Source: Kiritimatiellia bacterium
GTDB lineage: Bacteria; Verrucomicrobiota; Kiritimatiellia; RFP12; UBA1067
Assembly (NCBI GenBank): GCA_017936245.1
Contig: JAGBFY010000235.1
Location: forward strand, 1 to 13,959
Length of the DNA: 13,959 nucleotides
Reading direction: 5' to 3'
Numbering within the stretch: the first letter of the stretch is position 1; each line of letters begins with the position of its first letter. A program made the translations under genes and the position numbers. Positions 1-6,795 of this stretch are shown here, in pieces. The notes under the pieces are model-generated. The model did no database searches and had not been told where the DNA came from. It saw nothing but the letters and a program-made list of their open reading frames with translations.

Positions 1-60
1 AACGAGGACGTTGCCCCTCCCTTGCGAAAACATAAGGGCAACGAGGACGCTGCCCCTCCC
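1..60. repeat. Two copies of a ~21-nt GC-rich repeat, period 39
   Basis: Positions 1-21 and 40-60 are the same 21-nt sequence (beginning AACGAGGACG and ending GCCCCTCCC) with one T/C difference. The second copy is preceded by GGGC, so GGGCA (36-40) can pair with TGCCC (51-55) around a 10-nt loop. The first copy probably continues left of the window. This resembles a small palindromic dispersed or REP-like element. Two copies with a single 18-nt spacer are not enough to call a CRISPR. Confidence 0.6.
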
Positions 61-106
61 GGGTTTTGCAAGTGTCTCCAGAATTAATCGGTTGAAGGTG
101 TCGCGC

Positions 107-117
107 TATGATATAAT
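107..117 (+). promoter_or_regulatory. Promoter -10 box (TATGATATAAT) before the glycosyltransferase
   Basis: The 11-mer TATGATATAAT contains a perfect TATAAT at 112-117. No convincing -35 sits 16-18 nt upstream; TTGAAG at 92-97 is only 14 nt away. The next gene's ATG is at 124, about where transcription would begin, and no Shine-Dalgarno precedes it, so the mRNA may be leaderless. The identical 11-mer occurs before the next transcription unit (1379-1389). Confidence 0.5.
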
Positions 118-123
118 CATGGC

Positions 124-1167
124 ATGAAATTCGCTGATAAACCTCATCGCATACTGCTTGTTGACAACCTGATGATTCGCCGTTACGGAAATCTCAGGAT
201 GGGACCCGGACGCAAACTCATGTGCGGAGCGATCCGCAACAATTGGCGGCTATGCGAGTTCTCGGACCGTGACATGGCGCGTCTCCTCGCGCCGCTCGGC
301 ATACGTTCTCTCGGAGGAAAGATAGCGAATCGCAAACTGCTGCTCACGGCAAAGAACTTCCGTCCGGACATAATGCTTATCGGACACTGCGACTACATCA
401 CGAACGATACGCTTTTTGCAATTCGTGATGCGCTTCCGGGGATAAAGATTGCCCATTTCAATGTCGATCCGCTTTGGCAGGACCACACCCGAGCGCAGAT
501 GGCGGACAGGATGCATTCATGCGACGCGCTGTTTGCGACAACAGCCGGAGATGTCCTGAAGACGTGGCTCACGGGGAAGAATGCCGTCGCATACATGCCC
601 AATCCTTCTGATCCGTCTATGGAGAACCAGGACAACGGCTCCAAGGCCGAATTCGACCGCGACCTTTTCTTTGCCGGAAATCCTAGGGCAGGGGATCCTC
701 GCTGGGATCTGCTGAAGGAACTTCTGCCAAAATTGGAAGGTAGGCTGCGCATTGACATATTCGGAGCGGACAAGCCGTCCATCTGGGGTGCGGACTATGA
801 AGACGTTCTCGCCATGAGCAGGATGTCGCTCAACCTGAACCGCAAGGAAGGGGACAAGTGGTATTCGTCGGATCGCATTGCACACCTGATGGGCTATGGG
901 ATACTTACGTTCCAGTCCTCGAAGAACCAGATGCAACGGTTTTTCACGGACCGGGAAACCGTATGGTTCGACGGAGCTGGAGATCTCGCCGAAAAGATTC
1001 TGTACTATCAGGCACACGATGCGGAACGTGCGGCGGTTGCATCTGCCGGACGTGTAAGATACCATGAACTCTTCAACGGTGCGCGCGTTCTCAGGTTCAT
1101 GGTTGAGACGATGCTTGGTGAATCATATTCCGAACCATACGAATGGAAAGAGGAGGTCTATCGATGA
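124..1167 (+). CDS. Glycosyltransferase, GT-B fold, CgeB/group-1-like
   Basis: A 347-residue cytoplasmic protein with no signal peptide or membrane segment. The N-terminal half opens with an RILLVDN beta strand and has alternating strands and helices (PDIMLIGH, KIAHFNVDP, CDALFATT), as in the acceptor half of a GT-B enzyme. The C-terminal half has a DLFFAGNPR strand, then MSLNLNR, RIAHLMGYGILTF, and the DRETVWFDGAGDLAEKILYYQAHDAER segment (about residues 275-310). That last segment is typical of the Glyco_trans_1_2/CgeB family, in which the sugar nucleotide binds the C-terminal half. Such enzymes usually build LPS or other surface glycans; the acceptor here is unknown. The ATG at 124 was chosen because it directly follows the promoter box and starts the conserved strand. 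A strong Shine-Dalgarno near its 3' end serves an overlapping small frame. Family call is fairly sure, substrate is not. Confidence 0.8.
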   Translation: MKFADKPHRILLVDNLMIRRYGNLRMGPGRKLMCGAIRNNWRLCEFSDRDMARLLAPLGIRSLGGKIANRKLLLTAKNFRPDIMLIGHCDYITNDTLFAIRDALPGIKIAHFNVDPLWQDHTRAQMADRMHSCDALFATTAGDVLKTWLTGKNAVAYMPNPSDPSMENQDNGSKAEFDRDLFFAGNPRAGDPRWDLLKELLPKLEGRLRIDIFGADKPSIWGADYEDVLAMSRMSLNLNRKEGDKWYSSDRIAHLMGYGILTFQSSKNQMQRFFTDRETVWFDGAGDLAEKILYYQAHDAERAAVASAGRVRYHELFNGARVLRFMVETMLGESYSEPYEWKEEVYR

Positions 1168-1217
1168 TAATGTGTATTTTATGCTCCAGCGGCCGAAGTT
1201 TGTTGTCCGCACTGTGA
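1164..1217 (+). CDS. Tiny ATGA-coupled reading frame, possible stub of a lost gene
   Basis: A perfect AGGAGG (1151-1156) stands 7 nt before an ATG at 1164 that overlaps the glycosyltransferase stop (ATGA), the classic arrangement for translational coupling. The frame gives only 17 residues, MIMCILCSSGRSLLSAL, then TGA. In another frame the same stretch reads from about 1172 to a TAA at 1244-1246, ending VTEKFKTMAK, which looks more protein-like. The simplest explanation is that a second operon gene was truncated or frameshifted and only its start and a fragment remain. A real leader-type microprotein is the alternative. No function can be assigned. Confidence 0.3.
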   Translation: MIMCILCSSGRSLLSAL

Positions 1218-1326
1218 CTGAGAAGTTCAAGACTATGGCAAAATAACAGGTTGAGGGACGCATGACTGCCGAAATGAATAGAATGACTTGTGTATGGCAG
1301 CGAAACAACTTGTGTGATAGGTCGTG

Positions 1327-1421
1327 AGTTCTTAAGTTCTTGAGTCGGTGCATGTCTGCCCGGGCACACTCGGACAAATATGATATAATTAGCGCAAGTT
1401 CTTGGTAATAAAGGAGTTCTT
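1327..1421 (+). repeat. Four AGTTCTT heptamers in the upstream/leader region
   Basis: AGTTCTT occurs at 1327-1333, 1335-1341, 1397-1403 and 1415-1421; the last three extend to AGTTCTTG. Two lie upstream of the TATAAT box and two in the presumed leader around the start codons of the beta-strand-repeat gene. They could be operator half-sites or simple duplications. The rest of the 234-bp gap after the glycosyltransferase shows no clear structure and no terminator. Confidence 0.3.
1379..1389 (+). promoter_or_regulatory. Promoter -10 box (TATGATATAAT) of the three-gene CAZyme operon
   Basis: The same 11-mer as at 107-117, with perfect TATAAT at 1384-1389. Transcription would begin near 1396, leaving a short leader before the start codons at 1402, 1420 or 1425. 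The -35 region is not recognisable. The three following genes are separated by only 19 and 2 nt and show no internal terminator, so this box probably drives all of them. Confidence 0.5.
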
Positions 1422-3768
1422 GAAATGTTTCGCGAAAAAAAAAAATGTACTTATGGCATTGTCAATGTCATTCATTCCATTCTTCGCATTTGCTGAAGAC
1501 AAAGGGTATGTGACGCTTGTTCAATGTGATGGGGTAAAAGGATTTTATGGTGCGACATGGTCAGAGACTGTCGATGTCCCATCCAATAGAAATTATCTGG
1601 TGACAGATAACAAAACATACAAGCCGTCATATGTGAAAGATGGTTATGATTGGATACCTTCCCGTTCTTTCACGTTTGGAGAAGTGAACGGCGGCAAGGG
1701 TAATTTCTTCATATATTACAGTTCGGGATTTAGCAATGAAGGGGTGATTTTTGCAAATGGGGAATGTTATCCGAACCAGACCAATCCATCAATATACGGT
1801 AAGATAGCAATTGCATCTCCGACAACAGCCCCGTTCGTTTTCCGTGGATCTGGCAAGGCAGAAAGGGGTATCGCTTTTGCGGGGGCGGTTTCTTGCCCTG
1901 AAAATTGTGGAATACTCGCCTATTCGCATATGATTGGCGGCTTCTACCTGGCTTTTTCGGGTGATGTCAGCAAATACTATGGTTCGGTTGTCGTGACTTC
2001 TGAATATGACAATGTCGGGCGTCCTTGGGGGGCGAATCTGATTTTCAAGGGAGATGCCTCATGTTTTGGAGGTTCGGTCACGGTCGGAGCTGATGCCACT
2101 TTGGACATGCGGATCGCCGCCTCAATTGACAAGGTTACCTTGAGGGAAGGGGCGAGAATCAATGTTGATGTTGCATCTGGAGGCAAACTTGCCGTTCGTT
2201 CGACGTTCAGCAAGGAGGGGGTGCATCCTGTTCCGGTAACGATAATGAATGCTTCTGTAAAAGCCGAAGAGACAAGATGCGACTTGCTTTCGATGCCGGG
2301 TGACAGCACTTGTACGATCAAGGACTTTAAAGTGATCAATGATGAGGATATGTACACAATGATCAAGTCCGTCGGAATCGATGTGAGTGAAGATGGCAAA
2401 ACGAAAACGCTTTATGCGGTATACTATGCAACCGTTGATTTTAAGAACAACGAGGAGAAGCTGTTCGAGCACGACGACCCTTGTGGATTTTCATCGGTGA
2501 CGAATGAAAGTTCATGGTCCGACTCTAATGTCGTTCATGGGGATGTAGTTTATCGAATAGTGAAGAACGGCGGGCGTACCACATATTTTTCGCTTCTGCA
2601 TCAAGAGGACGTTCCATATGTATTTCCCTCACCGGGGCTCTATTTTTCAGCGGACACGGTGCTTTTTCTGCGGTCGAAAGATAATGTAGTGTCGAACGTA
2701 TTCTTTGTCGGCAGTGGCGAAAAGGGTGTCCTGGGGCTTCGAAACAATAAAAACGATCTGGCATTGCACAGTGACAGATTTGTGGTAGGAGGCAGGCTTA
2801 CCATCGGTGTGCGCAATGAGATTAAGCTGCGGTTGATAGGACCGGTTGAGGGTGATGAGAATTCCACGATTACACTGCAGTCTCTTTCCGGCACCACCGC
2901 GCTATGCAGAGGATGGGGAGAAATGCGAGGAGATAATTCCCACTTTGCCGGTAAGATCCGGGTAACGTCCAACTATCCTCAAACTGTCAGCTACAACAAT
3001 TTTGCGTCGTTGATAGTGACGTCCGCATCAAATCTCGGAGGTCCGCGCTCCTCATTCACGTACGATGCGCTTTCGCTTGACAGGTATGGACAGCTTGACG
3101 TACGCGAATCAATCGTTTTGGATGAGCCTACCCGGGGAATCTTCGTCTCTTGGATTGGGCGTATGCTTGTTGCTGAAGAAAAAGAGCTTGCGATCAAGCA
3201 GCAGCTTACAGTGAATGGTCGCCTCTACAAGGAAGGTGCGGGCATGCTTGCGCTCGGCGGCGATCTGCGTTTCCTCGATGCAAGCGGGGCAGTTACAGAA
3301 GCGATTCCGTCAGATGCCACAAACCGCACTTTCTATGTGACGGGCGGCAAGGTGAAGCCTTTGGCCGCGCACGCCCTGGATGGTCTGGATGTCGTGTTCT
3401 CAAACAAGACTTCCAAGCTTGACGTCGGTTTTGCGCTTGATCTGCACACCACGGATGAAGAGCTCCGCACGAAGGGTATCTGCAACGTGAAATCGCCTTC
3501 GCCGCTTGCATTCCTTGACGACAATTCGTCCAAGAAGATCCCGGTATATGTCGAATGTGCCGATGAAACGCCTGCGAATGAGTATTTGTTCGGCGTGATG
3601 ACTGTGGATTCCGGTTGCGCGGCAGTGCTTGATCTGTTGGAGGTTATTCGTCCTTCCGTGCTATCCTCCTACAAGGTCAAGTTGAACAGGGTTCCCGATG
3701 TTAATGCCGGTACCGTAACTCTGGTCGCCAATCTGAAGAAGTACGGTTTTGCAATATCCATTCGCTGA
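1402..3768 (+). CDS. Secreted beta-strand-repeat (autotransporter-passenger-like) surface protein
   Basis: About 788 residues read from a TTG at 1402. A signal peptide with lysines (12-14), a hydrophobic core and an AFA cleavage site after residue 31 predicts export. The mature part is rich in short beta strands. D-x-S-x-[YF]-x-G-x-[VI]-x-V motifs occur near residues 188, 218 and 511, and KEGAGMLALGG near 610, resembling autotransporter-associated beta-strand repeats that form a parallel beta helix. Two halves look duplicated: W53-S and W372-S begin similar segments. No beta-barrel, PEP-CTERM or LPxTG signal is seen at the C-terminus, so the anchoring route is unknown. The start is doubtful: AAGGAG (1411-1416) is ideally placed for ATG 1425, which is in another frame and joins this one only if an 11-A run changes length by one. 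Likely an adhesin or surface scaffold; function is inferred. Its codons are more AT-rich than those of the downstream genes. Confidence 0.7.
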   Translation: MVIKEFLKCFAKKKNVLMALSMSFIPFFAFAEDKGYVTLVQCDGVKGFYGATWSETVDVPSNRNYLVTDNKTYKPSYVKDGYDWIPSRSFTFGEVNGGKGNFFIYYSSGFSNEGVIFANGECYPNQTNPSIYGKIAIASPTTAPFVFRGSGKAERGIAFAGAVSCPENCGILAYSHMIGGFYLAFSGDVSKYYGSVVVTSEYDNVGRPWGANLIFKGDASCFGGSVTVGADATLDMRIAASIDKVTLREGARINVDVASGGKLAVRSTFSKEGVHPVPVTIMNASVKAEETRCDLLSMPGDSTCTIKDFKVINDEDMYTMIKSVGIDVSEDGKTKTLYAVYYATVDFKNNEEKLFEHDDPCGFSSVTNESSWSDSNVVHGDVVYRIVKNGGRTTYFSLLHQEDVPYVFPSPGLYFSADTVLFLRSKDNVVSNVFFVGSGEKGVLGLRNNKNDLALHSDRFVVGGRLTIGVRNEIKLRLIGPVEGDENSTITLQSLSGTTALCRGWGEMRGDNSHFAGKIRVTSNYPQTVSYNNFASLIVTSASNLGGPRSSFTYDALSLDRYGQLDVRESIVLDEPTRGIFVSWIGRMLVAEEKELAIKQQLTVNGRLYKEGAGMLALGGDLRFLDASGAVTEAIPSDATNRTFYVTGGKVKPLAAHALDGLDVVFSNKTSKLDVGFALDLHTTDEELRTKGICNVKSPSPLAFLDDNSSKKIPVYVECADETPANEYLFGVMTVDSGCAAVLDLLEVIRPSVLSSYKVKLNRVPDVNAGTVTLVANLKKYGFAISIR
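1411..1445 (+). promoter_or_regulatory. Shine-Dalgarno, out-of-frame ATG and 11-A slippage tract
   Basis: AAGGAG (1411-1416) is followed 8 nt later by ATG at 1425, then an uninterrupted run of 11 A at 1435-1445. As written, the ATG frame ends after 24 codons at a TGA. With 10 A it reads MFREKKNVLMALS into the signal peptide and the full-length protein. The in-frame alternatives are TTG at 1402 (no Shine-Dalgarno) and TTG at 1420 (only 3 nt from it). This fits replicative phase variation or transcriptional slippage. A homopolymer sequencing error is the main alternative. Confidence 0.5.
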
Positions 3769-3787
3769 TAGGAGAAAATAATTAAAG

Positions 3788-6700
3788 ATGAAAACACTTT
3801 TAGTCGCAGCTGTCGTATCTTCCTTCGCCTCGTGCTGTCAGGAATGCTCCAACGAAAAGGCGGTGGCAACCGCTCCGAAAAAGGTTCAGCAGGCCGCTCC
3901 CGCTGCTGAATATGCGCCGCCGGACGAATACGGTCTTCGCGCCGCGAACTGGAAGCTTACGGCCGATGCGGAAAAACTGCTCGCTGAATGGGCGAAGATT
4001 CCGTATGTACGCAAGGCGGGGCGGACGGATTTCTTTGTCCGTGCGCAACTTAAGTACGGCATCAACCGCAGGGATTTTCTGCACCATTGGTACGACCGTC
4101 CGCTTTTGCAGGATTCGAGCTTGGGATATGTGAATCAGGATGTGGAAAAAGGGCCGTGGCTCAATGAAAAAGGATGGCAGAAGACGGTTGAGATGGGGCG
4201 CTTGGGCAAGCAGACCGGCTTTGCCGTGTTCACCTTCACCAAAAACCGCGAGGAAGTGCTGCCGGCGTCGTTGAAGCCCGGGGCGGAGACCAAGATTCTT
4301 GTGGAACTTGCCACCAGTCTTCCGTTGGAGGATTGCATTTATCGCGCCAAGCAGGCGTTGGACGCGCCGAACACCTTCCGCATCAACGGAAAGGTGGTGC
4401 TCACCAGCTATCCCGCCATCCGCGAGAAGAACCTTCCGTTCTACGCTAAGCTGAAACAGGAACTGACGGCGCGTTTCGGCGACAAGTTCCTTGTCATGCC
4501 GTACTACATGCTCGGGCTGGAGGGCCGCAGGGATACGGCCGACGGCTACAGTGCCGACGTGCTCCGGAAAATGCGCGAGCGCCTTGAACGCGCGCTCAAG
4601 GTTCTCGATGGACTGTGCTACAACGGACGCGAATCTTCGTGGAACCGCCGCTACGATCCGTGGCTTTTCGATACGGTGTTTGTTCCATTGGTGCATGCGG
4701 TGTTTTCCAAGCCCGAGTTCAAGGATAAGTGCCTTGGATGCTGGGCCACCCCGGGACACGAGAACTCCTACCGCTGGAACTACGGGCTCGACTGCACCGG
4801 CACGCGCATGCTTCGCGATATGCTTGCCTCTCTTGTTAAGCTCAATCCCGATTTCATGATCGGCTGCGAGTGGGATGAAGAGAACGAGAACACGAGTTTC
4901 CGTCCGATGGTCGCGCATGGTTTCACCAATCAGCGCATAATGCGCTACTATCACGATATCGCAAACGGTCTTAAGCTCGATATGTTCCCCGGCGACGATG
5001 CATCTATTCCGAATCTCATCGTTTCCTACCGCAAGGAGCTGATGGCGGGCGAGCCGCTTGAAGTCGAAGTGCTCAATATTCCCGACGGAACGTTTGATGA
5101 TGCCGACATCACCGTGGCGTTTGCATGGAAGACGCCCGACGGCAAGGTCGCGCGCAGCTTCCCGCCGCAAAAACTGAAGGGCGGCAGATTGGCGGCGGCA
5201 TGGTTCAAGGAGGATGTTTCGCGGCTGATAGATAATCCGGCTCTCGTTCCGGAGCTTACCGTGTGGGCGAATGGCTTTCGCAGCGTGCATTCCGACGGCC
5301 TGTGGCCGGTCGGTCTGCGTCCTACGCGCTGCATTGAGTACAAGTGGGCGAAGCATCCTTTGCGCGATCTGCCCAAGGGTACGGGGGGGACGCTGAACAT
5401 CGGCGAGCCTGATGTAAATGGCGTTCGTGAGATTCGCGGAAGTGTGAAGAGCGATGCGCGTCTCAGGTCCATTGCCGTCATCGACGAGACGGACACTATC
5501 TACATGTATGACGGCAGGAGTGTGCGCGATGCGGACACGGTGCGCGTACGCATCGCGTTTCAGGGGTATTGGCTCAACGGGAAAGGGCGGCATCTGAACG
5601 GGCGCATCAATCTCACCGGCGCTCCGAACGCAAAGCTGTCGATGTTCCGCACTCGCGGAAACATCGCAATCGAAGGAACGAGCTTTGTGCTCACCGGCGC
5701 GATGGCGAACAACTGGCCTTACTATCTATTGATCGAAATCCCTCGTGCGGAGGCGGCCAACGCCGTCTTTGAAGCGGATGTGAAGGACTACTTCAAGGGT
5801 AAGGTTTCAGTTGCCGATCTTGAACGTGACGAAGTTGTCGGTTTGCCGGGAAAGAAGGGGACTAACCTTGTCTTTACGCGCTACCTTTCGCAGGAACGCA
5901 TACCTGATCCGCAGATGGTGAAGTCGGCTGATTTCTCCTTCCGCCTGAAGCCGGGTCTGCCGAATTCCATTCTGCGCCTCGAGACCATCGACGAGAAATA
6001 CAGGGTCTGGCGTTCCAAACCGTTCGTTCTCGGCAAAGCTTCGGGCAGGAGGGTGAAGTTCCATGTGTTTGAACGCGACTCCGAAAAGGTGTCTGAAATT
6101 TCCGCCGACAGCTCGCGCTTTCTTGATGTCAAATATGAGTTTGCTCCATCCCGTGGGTCGGTAATACCGTGTCCGGGCGGCCGCAATCTCTGGGGCATCC
6201 TCGGCGGCAATGTGCCGCTCGTCACCGGCTTCGGCCAGGGTGAGACCGGCTACGGCAACAGTGCGGTGCTTGCGTTGAACGTCAAGACGCTGAACTGGGA
6301 GAAGAGTTCGCCGGATTTTGTAAAGGAACCGGACGGCTCGTGGGCGCTCAAGTTCTCCGGCTGCTCATATGTGAGCCTTCCGCAGCAGATCTGGCCTGTG
6401 CATTCCGGCTTCGAACTTGAGATGGAGGTCAATCCGGACGATGTGAAGCGCAGGCAGTATCTCGTGTTTACCGGGACGACCAGCGCATCGATATATGTCG
6501 CCGACGGTCGGGTGTACGCTCACTTCTTCCTGCGCAACAAGTTCATGCGAGTGTCGGGAAGAGCCGCTTCCGTCACCGTGAAAGGTCCGGAGATTGCGGC
6601 GGGCAAGTGGCAGAAGGTCAAGCTCGTGTGCGACCAGAGGACGGCCCATGTGGAGGTCGACGGAGTGCGCGGAGAGGCGATGCCGGTTTCCGGCGATCTT

Positions 6701-6793
6701 TTCTATCCCTTGTACACCGCTGTCGGCGGCGGCGCTAAAGGCGGCGAATTCTTCGCCGGAAGAATCAGGAATCTTAAAATAGGTGTGCGTTGA
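3788..6793 (+). CDS. Putative lipoprotein glycoside hydrolase, GH71/GH99-like, with C-terminal LamG-like domain
   Basis: 1001 residues. The N-terminus MKTLLVAAVVSSFASCC is a short hydrophobic signal with a lipobox-like FASC, suggesting lipid anchoring at residue 16, followed by an Ala/Pro-rich linker. Residues about 50-400 look like a TIM-barrel hydrolase of the GH71/GH99 type: FRINGKVVLTSYPA matches the 'sugar-site GxPVV' strand. IGCEWDEENENTSFRP (358-373) resembles the WNEWxExTxxEP motif of GH99-like and WbsX-like domains, making E361, E364 or E367 candidate acidic catalytic residues. Residues 400-830 form several beta-rich modules, and about 837-1001 is a concanavalin-A/LamG-like sandwich (FELEMEVNPDD, GKWQKVKLVCD, FFAGRIRNLKIG), probably sugar-binding. 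AGGAG at 3770-3774 lies 13 nt before the ATG. The gene starts 19 nt after the beta-strand-repeat gene and ends 2 nt before the next. Substrate unknown: GH99 members act on mannans and GH71 on alpha-1,3-glucan, but similarity here is remote. Confidence 0.65.
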   Translation: MKTLLVAAVVSSFASCCQECSNEKAVATAPKKVQQAAPAAEYAPPDEYGLRAANWKLTADAEKLLAEWAKIPYVRKAGRTDFFVRAQLKYGINRRDFLHHWYDRPLLQDSSLGYVNQDVEKGPWLNEKGWQKTVEMGRLGKQTGFAVFTFTKNREEVLPASLKPGAETKILVELATSLPLEDCIYRAKQALDAPNTFRINGKVVLTSYPAIREKNLPFYAKLKQELTARFGDKFLVMPYYMLGLEGRRDTADGYSADVLRKMRERLERALKVLDGLCYNGRESSWNRRYDPWLFDTVFVPLVHAVFSKPEFKDKCLGCWATPGHENSYRWNYGLDCTGTRMLRDMLASLVKLNPDFMIGCEWDEENENTSFRPMVAHGFTNQRIMRYYHDIANGLKLDMFPGDDASIPNLIVSYRKELMAGEPLEVEVLNIPDGTFDDADITVAFAWKTPDGKVARSFPPQKLKGGRLAAAWFKEDVSRLIDNPALVPELTVWANGFRSVHSDGLWPVGLRPTRCIEYKWAKHPLRDLPKGTGGTLNIGEPDVNGVREIRGSVKSDARLRSIAVIDETDTIYMYDGRSVRDADTVRVRIAFQGYWLNGKGRHLNGRINLTGAPNAKLSMFRTRGNIAIEGTSFVLTGAMANNWPYYLLIEIPRAEAANAVFEADVKDYFKGKVSVADLERDEVVGLPGKKGTNLVFTRYLSQERIPDPQMVKSADFSFRLKPGLPNSILRLETIDEKYRVWRSKPFVLGKASGRRVKFHVFERDSEKVSEISADSSRFLDVKYEFAPSRGSVIPCPGGRNLWGILGGNVPLVTGFGQGETGYGNSAVLALNVKTLNWEKSSPDFVKEPDGSWALKFSGCSYVSLPQQIWPVHSGFELEMEVNPDDVKRRQYLVFTGTTSASIYVADGRVYAHFFLRNKFMRVSGRAASVTVKGPEIAAGKWQKVKLVCDQRTAHVEVDGVRGEAMPVSGDLFYPLYTAVGGGAKGGEFFAGRIRNLKIGVR

Positions 6794-6795
6794 TC

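Noticed and set aside
1..60. CRISPR array
   Set aside because: Only two short repeats with one 18-nt spacer, and the repeats are not followed by further units or cas genes.
3800..5593. 597-residue open frame on the - strand inside the GH71/GH99-like gene
   Set aside because: It mirrors the codon structure of the + strand gene, is Arg/His-rich without recognisable domains, and has no promoter or start context. The + strand product has a signal peptide and domain motifs.
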